A stretch of 64,000 bases of DNA from Trichostrongylus colubriformis (taxonomy: Eukaryota > Nematoda > Chromadorea > Rhabditida > Trichostrongylidae), in assembly GCA_963978905.1 (NCBI GenBank), contig OZ022256.1:2401501-2465500 (forward strand), in the 5' to 3' direction. The position numbers and the translations under genes were made by a program. Below are positions 38,651 to 48,740 of this stretch, piece after piece (the stretch's first letter is position 1; each line of letters starts with the position of its first letter). The notes below the pieces were generated by a model that had not been told where the DNA came from, did no database searches, and worked only from the letters and a program-made list of their open reading frames with translations.

Positions 38651-39177
38651 TGCTGCGCATCTAAGCATTTTGAAGTGGTCAATTTGCACTTTCAGGCGTA
38701 CGTATTTGTCTAACCTTCAGTGGAGGAAATAAGGGCTTTCTCCCCTTCTAGGGCTTAGGTCAAAATATTGTTTATAGTGGAATGCCCATCTCCCCTCCCA
38801 CCCCTTATTGCAGTAGCATCACCAGTACATTTGGCAGAGGACGGGACTTACTCTGACAAGTAATTCAACGACTTCTACGTATGCAGTTTATGGATCATTC
38901 CATAATTTTACCCTTCCCTTCCTGACTACCCATCCCTCCCTTATACGGCTCTGATGTCGTTCCGTGTGTTTCCATTGACTCAGGGATAAACGAATATCTA
39001 CCACGCCTCTGATTCATTCAAAATGATAACTAAACCTCTTTTGGCCTGAGCAAATGAATTTTTAACCCAGTGGGTCAATTCATTAGGACCAAATTCGTTC
39101 GCGTAGGCAAAACGGTAAGACAACATCCTCAGTTGTCAAAGGAATCGTTCACGGGCATTTAAGTTCTTCTATTATTC

Positions 39178-40535
39178 CTTGTACCAGTTGGCGGGCGCAC
39201 ACTACTGTGCGCGAAACACCATGTGCGTCAGTAGGTCGGCCTGTATTGCTCTTTTTCTTGAGGACAGAGTATTTCAGTGCACACCCAGCCCACCGTGTGC
39301 GGAGCTTAAATTAGTCCATGTGTGGTCTTCACCTCTTGTCCCATGCTCTACCCATCCAAACTTGTCCCCATCTCCACAGGTCGTTTTTCATGTAACGTCC
39401 AAGCTCCGCCCATCAATTTAAATGCTACGCCCACTGTGCCCTGCATTCTTTCCTGACCTTCAGAAACTCATCCCTGACCTTGATCCATCTTCTCCCTATG
39501 TTTGGGGCACATTCAAACCCAATCAACAATTTTTGAAAATTCCACGACGGCCCCGCCCATTATGGGCGGAGCTTAACTTGGTCCATGTGTGGTCTTTACT
39601 TAGTGTCCCATGCCCTACCCATACCACATTTGTCCCCATCTCCACAGGTCGTTTTTCATGTAACGTCCAAGCTCCGCCCAACAATTTAAATGCTCCACCC
39701 ACTGTGCCATGCATCCTTTCCTGACCTTCAGAAACTCATCCCTGACCTTGATCCATCTTCTCCCTATGTTTGGGGCACATTCGAACCCAATCAACAATTT
39801 TTGAACATTCCACGACGGCCCCGCCCATTATGGGCGGAGCTTAACTTGGTCCATGTGTGGTCTTTACTTGATGTCCCATGCCCTACCTATACCGCATTTG
39901 TCCCCATCTCCACAGGTCGTTTTTCATGTAACGTCCAAGCTCCGCCCACCACTTTAAATGCTCCGCCCACTGTGCCCTGCATTCTTTCCTGACCTTCAGA
40001 AACTCATCCCTGACCTTGATCCATCTTTTCCCTATGTTTGGGGCACATTCGAACCCAATCAACAATTTTTGAACATTCCACGACGGCCCCGCCCATCATG
40101 GGCGGAGCTTAACTTGGTCCATGTGTGGTCTTTACCTAGTGTCCCATGCCCTACCCATACCGTATTTGTCCCCATCTCCACAGGTCGTTTTTCAGGTAAC
40201 GTCCAAGCTCCGCCCACCACTTTAAATGCCCCGCCCACTGTGCCCTGCATTCTTTCCTGACCTTCAGAAACTCATCCCTGACCTAAATCCATCTTCTCCC
40301 TACGTTAGGAGCACGTTCGAACGTAATCAACATTTTCGGGCTGAAAGCCAAACATTCCAGTGCACGCCCCGCCCCCGTGGGCGGAGCTCAATTTGGTCCA
40401 TGTGTGGTCTTTACTTCCTGTCCCATGCCCTACCCATACCACATTTGGCCCCATCTGCACAGGTCGTTTTTCATATGATACCTAATTTCGTGACAGACGG
40501 AGGGACAGACGCCTTAGCGCTTTATATATAGTAGG
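39178..40535 (+). repeat. Element with a 268-bp tandem array
   Basis: Starts TTGTACCAGTTGGCGGGCGC and ends with GACAGACGGAGGGACAGACG and TATATATAGTAGGG. Between them a monomer repeats with period 268 bases (matching positions 39422, 39690, 39958, 40226), about 4.4 copies. Each unit holds CTGACCTTCAGAAACTCATC, CCTATGTTTGGGGCACATTC and GGGCGGAGCTTAACTTGGTC. The last copy is more diverged. The 100-codon frames in each unit differ between units by substitutions at all codon positions and also open on the reverse strand, so I do not call them genes. Single-monomer relatives are at 4785-5545 and 16750-17095. Confidence 0.9.
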
Positions 40536-41197
40536 GATAGGGATTGTTGTATTCGCTTACTAAGGGTCGCATGAAAGTTTCACGTGAAAAAGCAAAAATC
40601 CAGCTGAAATACAACTCTTCAGTGGCGTCCAACGGGGGAGGGGAGCGGGTGGAGGTTAAATAAGCCACCTCACTCATTCAGCGAATAGTATACTGGTCTT
40701 TTATTTTTCTATTTTGACGCTGATACATATGTGTGTGTAACAGAGTAATGTTTAGAAGGGCGAACATACCTGCACCCATACGGGGTCGGTCCACTCTCAT
40801 CCACCGAACATATTCCTGCTGGGAGGCCGAAAGCTGCTAGGTGAATTTGGCTTGCAGGCGGGGGAGGTCGCAGATGTCAGTAGCGAAGTAAGACGTTTCG
40901 CTAGCTTTATACAGAGATCCTCTGTACGGCTCAGATTACAATGAATTTCTGTGCAACAGGCACCTCGTTTATTAAATCAAGGATATTATCATTTATTAAG
41001 CTTCGTTGTCAAAAAGGACAATGGCTTCTACTCAAAAGATTTCAATGTTTTTATTTTACTTGTATTTGCCTCATTTATTTTTATTCTATAAAAACAATTC
41101 TTCTTCCTTCTCTTGAACTGTTTCCCGCAGAAAACAAAATAAGGTATCGAATTCATTATCTAGTCGTGACTAACAGTGACTAACAACATGAAAAATC

Positions 41198-42201
41198 CTA
41201 GAAAGTGAAAGCATAACAAGTGAGTTTGTCGTTCGTTACAGCACAAAATTCTGAATTGTAAGATATCGTGAATTTGAATGGTTCCGATGTGCAGAACACG
41301 GCCAGCTGACCGCCTTTGCCGTGAAGGGCAGCGCTTATGTTCGTCCGGGACTCGGCTTCGTCCTCGGTCATTACCTGAAATTCATAAAATACTTAGTGTA
41401 CGTTTCTGGTCTGCCGTAAGGTTGTGTTCATACTCTGCGGCGCTGCCGCCGGCATCGACGCGAGCTGTGACCCTCGCAGAGGAGTAGAGTGCGAGGGGAA
41501 TCATAGCCGCGTCGCAGCCGAGTCGGTGACGACGGCAGAGTCTCAAAGCATAAAAAGGTCTTGAGCAAACCCACCTTTTTCATGATCTTTCTCAACATGG
41601 AATTATTGCATTCAAGTTCGCTGCTGCTTCCGCTGAGCACTCCAGATCTGGAACGAGCAACTGTCAGCTAAAAAGGTGGCGCTCTTAGCCAAAATGCTAC
41701 TCACCGCTTGACCCGATTGTGATAGCGTCGTCGGTAACCGCCACCAGTCATATACCCATCAGATGGAGGTGGAGGTGGAGGTGGTGGCTTGACGTAGCCA
41801 CGTGGTTTGGCGTAACCTCCCATGGGAGGTTGAGGCTTAGCGTAGGTCATAGGTTGTGGGGCAGGGTAATGGGGCATTGGCATAGGCTGAGGGGCAGGAT
41901 AATGGGGCATTGGCATTGGCTGAGGGGGAGGATAATTTGGCATTGGCATTTGTTGTGGAGGTGGATAATTCATCGGTGGTGGTGCACATGGTGGAGGTGG
42001 TGGTGGGGGTGGTGGTGGAGGTGGAGGAGGAGGTGGTTGAGGAGGATAATATGGAGCCGGTGCAGGTGCTGCACCGCCGCAGCAAGCACCCATACCCCCA
42101 CCCATGCCTCCACCTCCTAATCCCATTTGGCCAAGGAGATCAAATAGAAATGCCGAACTGAGTGGCACAAGCCCAAGCAGCAACAGCGTTTGAGAAAGCA
42201 T
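41198..42201 (-). CDS. Ground-like (GRL) domain secreted protein, Pro-rich
   Basis: Three exons: 42201-41705, 41647-41575 and 41374-41198. Lengths sum to 747 and phases close, giving 248 residues. It starts MLSQTLLLLGLVPLSSAFLF, a clear signal peptide. Next come a Gly/Met segment (MGLGGGGMGGGMGACCGG), a long polyproline block near residues 55-75, and repeats of PMPHYPAPQP type, ending in RRRYHNRVKR, again a basic cleavage-like site at the exon end. The ground-like domain begins at LECNNSMLRKIMKK (exon 2), continues VMTEDEAESRTNISAALH and ends FCTS..ISYNSEFCAV and CYAFTF. Exon 2 is 73 bases, as in the gene at 34979-36236, and the phases match, so the two are paralogues. The minus-strand AATAAA at 41074-41079 may be its polyadenylation signal. 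A MITE half-copy sits in its last intron. Confidence 0.9.
41419..41545. repeat. Decayed MITE copy in GRL intron
   Basis: AGGTTGTGTTCATACTCTGC starts like the main family and runs into a GCGCTGCCGCCGGCATCGAC interior. The right arm is decayed (GACGGCAGAGTCTCAAAGCA). It lies between exons 41374 and 41575 of the Pro-rich GRL gene. Confidence 0.5.
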
Positions 42202-42229
42202 CCCTGAAAAGGTAAAGCATTAATGTTTA

Positions 42230-43580
42230 TTGATAAACAGTCACTAAGGAGTAGAAGCAAGCTTGGAGGAGGGGTCAAGTGATGGGTATTGTCGGCCTTA
42301 TATAGCCCGCAGAAATTTTTTTATTAATCGTCACCGGAATGGCTGGAAGCATAACGGGTTCGCGTCCATCCGGCTGACCTTCGGCACTCACTTGAGCAAG
42401 GTAACAAAGGACTCGATGCAGTAACACTGGATCACAAATTCGAAATTTGTGCAACATTTCGGTTCGCCGCAGTGATGACCTTGCGTGGTCGCTAATCGCC
42501 CCGACGAGCCACTAGCGTCTGTGGGCGCCTCCAATGTTGCATGCGGTGATTGTTCTGGGAGTAATCGCTGATGATAAGAAATCACCGTGATTGTGAAGTA
42601 GCATCACGCAATTATTTGATAAGACGCTAACAAATGGGAACCAGCAAGAACCAGTGTGCTGGGTTGGAAGCTGAATTGCACGGGAAGCAATAGAATCGGA
42701 TCGGAGCCTCGTTTGCATTCCTCCACAGTTCCTCCGCTACCCCCCTCCCCCCCCCCCCCCCTTTCCCCGCTCAAAAAATGGGCCGTGAACATCTTCACTT
42801 CAATTCAAGCCAGTGCATTAAGGGAGTGCATTCTTCGATTGTGAGTCCCTGTTTTCCCTGAATATCTCACGTCCCCCCCCCCGGAGGGTTTAATACAGGA
42901 TCAGCTTGATTAATCTCCAGGGGGGGGGGGTCGTATCTGAGGATGGAAAAAAGAGAGATTGTATGATGAAATTGCGCGAGGGATCCTACCTGCTATCGAT
43001 AATCGTGTTTAGTATTAGGTGGCAATGCTATGATTATCGATTGACGGCATTTTTTATTGGAAGGGTGGGGGGGGGGGGGGGGGGAGGCACGACTCCAGTA
43101 TGCCATTTTTAAACAAGCAGAGCATCGGCCATGGTGGAGACGTGAAGAATCGTTCACCATATCTCAAAGACTTTTCTAAACCGAAGCTTGCCCCTGGTTT
43201 AGTCTCATACTGAATCACCATGGTCCTCTGTCCATCTACTCACTCTCGTTGACTGGTTAGAGATGCAAAATAAGTGGGTGCATGTGGGGCGGGAGAGGAG
43301 CTGCGATGGTGGTCCAATGGATGGGTTTAACAGTTTTTTATAATCACATTCTGTATCGAACCTTGCACACTACATCACGACTTCCTTATTATCCACCAAT
43401 GTAACCTCTCCACCGGAAATACCCTGACCTCAATAAGGAAGTTGGCATCCTCAGAAAGTGAGGTCGAGTCTTCGGACCAACTGCCCTCATTAAATAGTAA
43501 TTCTTCTTTTGCTGCGGTAAATTCCTAGATCTGATAAGATCCACAGAAATCGCTGTTGTCAAAAGCAGACGACCCTCTGA
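42230..43580. other. Intergenic, no supported gene
   Basis: Upstream of the Pro-rich GRL gene. Poly(C) and poly(G) runs of 9 or more bases lie near 42745, 42876, 42920 and 43065-43083. I see no coding exon. Confidence 0.5.
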
Positions 43581-43582
43581 TA

Positions 43583-43690
43583 CTATTTCGATTTCAAGAC
43601 TTCAATCTCCGTTGCTAAATCTACGATACGATCAGCAAGCGGTGTTTTGAGAAAGTGATTTGCAGAATTCGAAAACGGTAATTTCTGCGG
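43583..43690 (-). CDS. Possible C-terminal exon of an unplaced gene
   Basis: After a strong acceptor (TTTTTTCCGCAG, minus strand) the frame reads KLPFSNSANHFL, then DRIVDLATEIEVLKSK and a stop at 43583-43585. The end looks like a short amphipathic helix. The preceding exon would lie on the far side of the mariner at 43779-45931. I could not link it by phase to the exon near 46212-46430. Confidence 0.35.
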   Translation of the reverse strand, partial: PQKLPFSNSANHFLKTPLADRIVDLATEIEVLKSK

Positions 43691-44126
43691 AAAAAACCTA
43701 ATGATGTTGATGCAAAACAGCACGGAAACTCGCCCTCCATCCCACGGTTTCTCCGGCCGTTGCAAGGATAATACAATATTAGGTTGTTCCAAAAGTCCTG
43801 TAGGATTTTTCCAAAAAAAAATCAATAACTTTTGTTGTTTCTTTATTCTTCTGTGCCAACCAGGTTTGTTATGGAACGTTTATTGGTCGACGTTTCGAAC
43901 AAATCGTCGTTATCAAGACCTAAAAGTTCGGAGCTTCCAACCTGTACCTCATCCGGTGAAGGGTGCTGCCATTCTCCTTGTCTTCAACCCTTGTTAGATC
44001 TCAAACCCGAAAATAGTCCAGTAAAGGGAACCAACCTACGACGTTCCAGTAGGAGTTCCCACTCCGCTTCCTCCAGTGACCGAGTATGGAAAAATGAGAC
44101 ACCAGTGGCACTCGAGACCGGTGTCG

Positions 44127-44960
44127 TCATAATCCACACAGCGAAATGAAGGGTAAGAACTCTGTTGTAATGGCCATGCACTCATTTCGGTTATTTAGCT
44201 TTGGGTCTTTTGTGTGGATATAGAACGCCTCTAGAGCTTTTCTGCACCCAATGTCCTCTTCGCGGGCAAGGATTTTGCACTTGATATTGAAGTCATTGCC
44301 CCCGTGCTCTTCTACTCGATGTCTGCCAAGTGGATTGAGCATGTTTTTCCGTCGCTTTTCGGCTAAGTGTTCCTTAACGCGTGTCCCTAACATTCGACCC
44401 GTTTCTCCAATATAAATCTGGTCACAGGTTGAGCACTGAAGCTGGTATATCGTACCTCTCTGTGCACAGTCTCCCTCCCTTCCATATGGACAAATAGCGC
44501 AGTCTTCAGTATTGCACGTACGATCATAAAGCCTATTGCGAACTAGTAGATGTTTAATATTGTCGTTTGGTATGTTTATCAAAACGACCTCATTGGCTAG
44601 TTCTGCTCGTGCAATACATTGTTTTATAGCTGCGCTGACTTTGTCTGATATGAAAGGTAACTGGAGAGGCATAATGTCCTCGCGATTTCTCGGTGGACGC
44701 CCTTTTCCTCGTAAGCCTGATATACAGCTACTTGATACGTAGCCATTTCTTTTTGCAACTTCGGAAGCTAGCTTGCGAGACTCTTCCCGCTCCATGTTGC
44801 CTGTACAAACCGCAATTGCTGTTCTAAACATATTTCGAACAACCGCAACCTTTACAGCTATAGGATGTGCAGACTTTGCATGGAGTAAGATGTTCTTTGA
44901 GCTGCTTTTTCGGTACCACTTCACACTATACTCTCCGTTTGACACCTTAGGCCGCTTCCA
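44127..44960 (-). pseudogene. C-terminal part of a Penelope-like retroelement protein (GIY-YIG)
   Basis: An uninterrupted frame of about 275 codons. Its C-terminal half has a Cys cluster (CNTEDCAICPYGREGDC), then GTIYQLQCSTCDQIYIGE and TGRMLGTRVKEHL, the GIY..YIG, R and EH signature of the endonuclease domain that ends many Penelope-like elements. The reverse transcriptase that should precede it is absent: the frame runs into the hairpin MITE at 44947-45034. The bases just downstream of the stop (about 43870-43910, GTTTATTGGTCGACGTTTCG) may be element flank. It is a truncated insertion inside the mariner, yet it has no stop codons. Confidence 0.75.
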
Positions 44961-45034
44961 TACTTTGCGCACCGACGCCGTCACGGCGTCACGCGCGTGA
45001 CGGCGTCGGTGCGCAAAGTATGGAAGCGGCCTTA
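44947..45034. repeat. 88-bp hairpin form of the palindromic MITE
   Basis: TTAGGCCGCTTCCATACTTT through GCGTCACGCGCGTGACGGCG and back to AAAGTATGGAAGCGGCCTTA. Apart from a few central bases the arms are perfect complements. The core word CTTCCATACTTTG differs from the family's GTTCATACTTTG on both arms. It has no interior blocks and is the shortest member. Confidence 0.9.
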
Positions 45035-45211
45035 ATCTGTGTGTTTAGATAAGGAAGCCAATCTTCTCGTGGGACTTCTCTCGTGAATGCTTTGTTATAA
45101 CTTTTGTTTATTTCGAGGCAGGTCTAGGCGGTTCAAGAATATGGTAGAAGGTTCTCTAAGCCTTCTAACAAAGTATATATTGACCCACCAGATTTCGTAG
45201 AGAGAGCTACA

Positions 45212-45816
45212 ATGCCCGTAGTCGATACCCACCGAACACGCGGTGTCATCTACTATGAGTGGTCTTGCGGCACCAAAACGACGGAAGCTTGCCACTCCAT
45301 CAGCGCTGCATTGGGCAAGAGATTTGTGAGCTACGTGACCGTGCGCCGCTGGTTCATCAGCTTCAGCAACGGCGAGATTGACATGAAAGACAAACCACGC
45401 TTGGGACCGTGCTGGTTCTGGGACGCGGAAGGAATGCTTTTCCGCGAGGTGCTGGTACAAGGCGAGACAGTCACCGCTACCGTATGCACCCACCAGCTCC
45501 AGCAGCTTGCCGTCGCTGTTCGAGAAAAGTGCCGGAAAAGTCCGCGGTCACCCTTCTTCATGACGACGCCCGCTCCCATTTCGCGAAAAGTACCCAGGCT
45601 AAGTTATAGGAGCTCGGCTGGAATGTGCTGCCCCACCTGCCATACTCTCCAGACATTGCCCCTTCTGACTATCACCTTACCCATCCTTTTGAATCCTTCC
45701 TGGCCAAGAGAAAATTCGTTGATTGTGACTTGCTTGCAAAGGCGATCGCTGACTTCTTCAACTCTCAGAACCCAGAGTTCTGGGAGGAGGGAGTCAACGA
45801 ACTACTTGTAAGGTGA
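45212..45816 (+). pseudogene. Mariner transposase remnant, internally deleted and frameshifted
   Basis: N-terminal part: YYEWSCGTKTTEACHSI, then VTVRRWFISFSNGEIDMKDK, a mariner helix-turn-helix and linker. The catalytic part follows directly: WDAEGMLFREVL (first Asp), HDDARSHF (second Asp, in another frame), then after a stop LPYSPDIAPSDYHL (third Asp) and FWEEGVNELLVR. About 200 codons against about 340 usual, with at least one frameshift and an internal stop at the TAG near 45607. Non-functional. Confidence 0.85.
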
Positions 45817-45963
45817 AAGAGTGTTGTCGATAACAATGGTGGATACGTTGTTGCCTAATTGTTGTTTGTTGGAAGAAAATAATAAATAGTGATGATTGAA
45901 AAAATCCTACAAGACTTTTGTGACAACCTAATACATACCCAGACGATTCCGTTGTTTGGAGCT

Positions 45964-46087
45964 AGGGCGTATTCATAGTCTGCGGCGCCGGCAACAGGAG
46001 GTGTGGCTGCGTTGTCTCTTCGTCTCTTCCCATGCCACTCTACCTCGCTGCCTGTAAACTCAGCCACGCCCTATGAAGGCGGCGTAA
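45964..46087. repeat. Short palindromic MITE
   Basis: AGGGCGTATTCATAGTCTGC on the left and ACGCCCTATGAAGGCGGCGT on the right, with part of the standard interior (GTGTGGCTGCGTTG). It lies just outside the right end of the mariner. Confidence 0.6.
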
Positions 46088-46211
46088 TAGACGAGCTACG
46101 TGACGCGTTGCCCTCAAGTGCTTTATGTGGATCGAGAGGGTAGAGCATTCGCGGAATCCGTCATCAACTTTTAGCAAAAGTTAGCTTACTCCTTGCAGCT
46201 ATATCAAAACT

Positions 46212-46430
46212 CGAACCCACCCCCCACACCCCCTTCACCGTCATTCTGGATGCATAGCATGAGCTCTTCACGCAGAAGAATATTCAGCAGATATTTCTCA
46301 TTTCGTCTCCAGAAATTGCTATTTATACCAATGAGCGCTTGTAGGTCTTCAAGAGTACGCACCCAATTGGTAAGAAGTTTGGCCAAGGACCCAATGCTGA
46401 CCACAGCTCCATTTGCACCAGCGGCTCAGT
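46212..46430 (-). CDS. Possible exon, minus strand, unrecognised
   Basis: Read on the minus strand: SLAKLLTNWVRTLEDLQALI, then NSNFWRRNEKYLLN and LREELMLCIQND, before a possible donor (GACG|GTGAAG). The composition (W, aromatic and charged residues, mixed codons) is gene-like. The plus strand over 46193-46600 is also open for 135 codons and ends at a donor-like CA|GTAAGT, so the coding strand is not settled. No family is recognised. Confidence 0.35.
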
Positions 46431-46737
46431 ATTGCGGTTACCGCGCTCTAATCAAACTTTTCATACCTGATCACAACTGTGCTTCATCAACGGTTTTCAT
46501 GAATGACCGCACTTTTCTTGGTAGAAGATGTCCAGATCAAAGCGGTACGCTGTACAGGCTGATGAACAGGTCGCTTTACATGGATCGCCGCTATCAGTAA
46601 GTCTCAACCGTGATCTTTTTCCACTTGCTATGGGCACAAACGCTGACTAGTTTGTTGACCTACATGAAGTTCTTTTTAATGTTTCTTTTATCCCAGTCAC
46701 TTGTGTGAAGTGTTCTATCAAACCTATAAGTGAAGGG

Positions 46738-46940
46738 TCAAATAAAGTCGGGGGAGACGGAAAATTTTCACCGAGTCAAAGCCTCTTTCCTCCTTAGGCT
46801 TAGGCTAAAGCAGATGAGATCTATGCTTTGACAGATGCTTTTCATGCGGGAGGAGAGGATATCAATTTTAGTCTAAGCTGGGGAGGGAAAGGAGCTCCGA
46901 CGTCGAAGCAAAGTTGCGTCTCTCCCTGACTTTATTTGAC
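46738..46940. repeat. TIR element, family 3 (GTCAAATAAAGTC arms)
   Basis: Left GTCAAATAAAGTCGGGGGAG and right CTCTCCCTGACTTTATTTGAC (first and last bases given here). Subterminal AGGCTTAGGCTAAAGCAGAT and TTTTAGTCTAAGCTGG are also roughly complementary. A second copy with a nested insert is at 53671-54044. Confidence 0.75.
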
Positions 46941-47015
46941 CCGAAGTGAATTCAAAGACAAGATTTTGATCCAATTTCTAAAAGTCGGGGATCGGTGCAG
47001 TTGCCAGTCAACCAC

Positions 47016-47149
47016 CTGAAAAGGAATGTCTTTAGCTATATGCTTCAGCAGTTCCAACTGCATAAGAGACATGTTTTCATGGCAATTGTATTCCATTTGG
47101 TCATACGTGTCTACAGCGACCGGGTGCACGAGTCGCCATTTGAACACTG
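47016..47149 (-). CDS. Internal exon of an unidentified gene
   Basis: 134 bases with a strong acceptor (TTTTTGTAG) and donor (TTTCAG|GTGGTT). Frame VFKWRLVHPVAVDTYDQM, then NCHENMSLMQLELLKHIAKD and IPFQ. The leucine-rich helix and clean splice sites make it likely coding. It may belong with the exon at 46212-46430 on the same strand. I do not recognise the protein. Confidence 0.5.
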
Positions 47150-47645
47150 CTACAAAAATTATTTCTTCTCAAAGGGGTTGTGATGTTTTTTTCACTAACT
47201 GAAATCGTATTTTCGGCAAAGGAGTTAAATATTCCGCTCTATCTCTGGCTTTCGGTTCCCTATGTATAAGTATATCCGCGACGTCGGTTTCTGTCTAAAC
47301 CGAGCAAAAGGAGCTAGAAAGATCCATATGTAATATTGGTACCATCGCAGTGAGGGATGGGGAGACCTCCTACAGAACGTTTAACACCTGAGAATCCCTG
47401 ACGTGACAATCTGTACACTTGAGGGTATAATTCTGCCCAAATTTTTTGTATTTGGTTAGGGGTTTCATCCCCCTCCGTGAGCATAGGCAAAGATAGCGTT
47501 AAACGTTAAGCACAGTGTTATGTACCTTCCTCATTGCGATAGCTCCCCACATTTTATTGTGGTGATTTGTGATTTGGTGATTTGTGGTGATCTAGCTCCT
47601 GACATATATTGCAGTAATATCGTTAACCCCATGAACTATTATTTC

Positions 47646-47740
47646 AGCCGTGGAAAACGTCATCACAGCCGTCGCTTCATGAGTTGCATATGGCGAATGC
47701 TGTGAAAATTGGACCTGGACGTTATAGACTCACCGCCCCA
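47646..47740 (+). CDS. Possible exon, plus strand, unrecognised
   Basis: TTATTTCAG precedes PWKTSSQPSLHELHMANA and VKIGPGRYRLTAP, followed by donor-like CCAA|GTATGT. Another + candidate with a good acceptor (TTACAATTCCAG) lies at about 48479-48567 (LFSPAALTVDRLLKSSTSDG). I could not join these in phase to each other or to the gene starting at 48741. Confidence 0.3.
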
Positions 47741-47814
47741 AGTATGTGCTCTTGTCTTTTTTCTATCATTTCCTGATATATTCTTGTACATCAAGAGTGA
47801 GGTGCTGTACTAAA

Positions 47815-48010
47815 AGGCGACGCGCACTTCCACTCTCATGGTGCGCATATCAAATCCCGCATCGATATCCACCCAGGCTAACCAAGTCTTCCATCTCTGC
47901 ACAGTAGTTAAATTGGTACCACTTTGGTACCACATTGGCAAAACGACTGACTTGAACATCGGCTGCTTCCGCAAGTCATTGTATACCCCAAATCACATTC
48001 ACATGGTTCT
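47815..48010 (+). repeat. tRNA-derived SINE, copy 2
   Basis: CTCTCATGGTGCGCATATCA and AATCCCGCATCGATATCCAC match the head of the 24770-24985 copy. TTGACTTG-type and CCGCAAGTCATTGTATACCC blocks match its body. A TTGGTACCACTTTGGTACCA duplication occurs inside. Confidence 0.65.
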
Positions 48011-48740
48011 AAATGGAACTAAAATGTGCAACGCATTCCTTCAAGGGATTTATTACCGCCAAACCTTCACCCTTTATCCGTTTATGCTTAATCGCGGAAA
48101 TAGGGACGATCCACTCAGTTTTCGGTGATTTCGAAAGCAGTTATTCTAACTGAATATGTTGACAAAAAACTCAAATTCAGAACAACCCTGAGAAAGCTTG
48201 TTCCCTCTCATAAATCACAACAATTAGGAAATCGCAGAAAACTCGAGAATCGGGACCCCGGTCCCTCTATCTTTTACTTTACGCGCATTTTATTCTGTTT
48301 CGTCAAATAGTAGAGTGAGTAGTGGAAATCCTGTCTTTCATATATCCGCCTCAGTGAGACTTCTGTTCAGAAACATGGGTATGGAAATTTTCCTCTGGGC
48401 ATTTTTCATACATAATACCCTGTTTCGTATCATTTTCTCTTTTTTATGCTTCGGCTCCCTATGTTTTACAATTCCAGAACTTTTCTCACCTGCTGCGCTA
48501 ACTGTCGATCGACTTCTGAAATCATCAACAAGTGATGGACCATCCACAGAATCAGATGAAGCACAGTATGTCCTGTCGTGTTCATCACTAAGCTCAGTCC
48601 CGTGTTCATTATTAAATCTCAGTGATCAAGTTATCGAAGAACCCTTACATGGCTACTCCCCCTGCTATGCATAAAGCAATTCACTTATTCCCTTTAGATC
48701 CCATCGAGTTCCCGATATAGCTTACGTTAAACTTTCGGCC

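Larger units (their letters stand above)
43779..45931 (+). mobile_element. Decayed mariner element (TTAGGTTG ends, TA target)
   Basis: Ends TTAGGTTGTTCCAAAAGTCC and, inverted, GACTTTTGTGACAACCTAA, flanked by TA on both sides, about 2.15 kb. That is longer than a standard 1.3-kb mariner because other DNA has been gained (44.0-45.0 kb). The transposase remnant lies near the right end. It lies in a gap between candidate exons on the minus strand. Confidence 0.85.

Noticed and set aside
39422..40531. Four similar 100-codon plus-strand frames
   Set aside because: They are the 268-bp tandem monomer. The reverse strand is equally open, there is no start or splice logic, and substitutions ignore codon position.
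39178..40535. CRISPR-like array
   Set aside because: The 268-bp units are contiguous tandem copies without spacers, in a eukaryotic genome.
41719..42161. Trp/Arg-rich and Val/Glu-rich plus-strand frames
   Set aside because: Antisense shadows of the proline-rich exon of the GRL gene.
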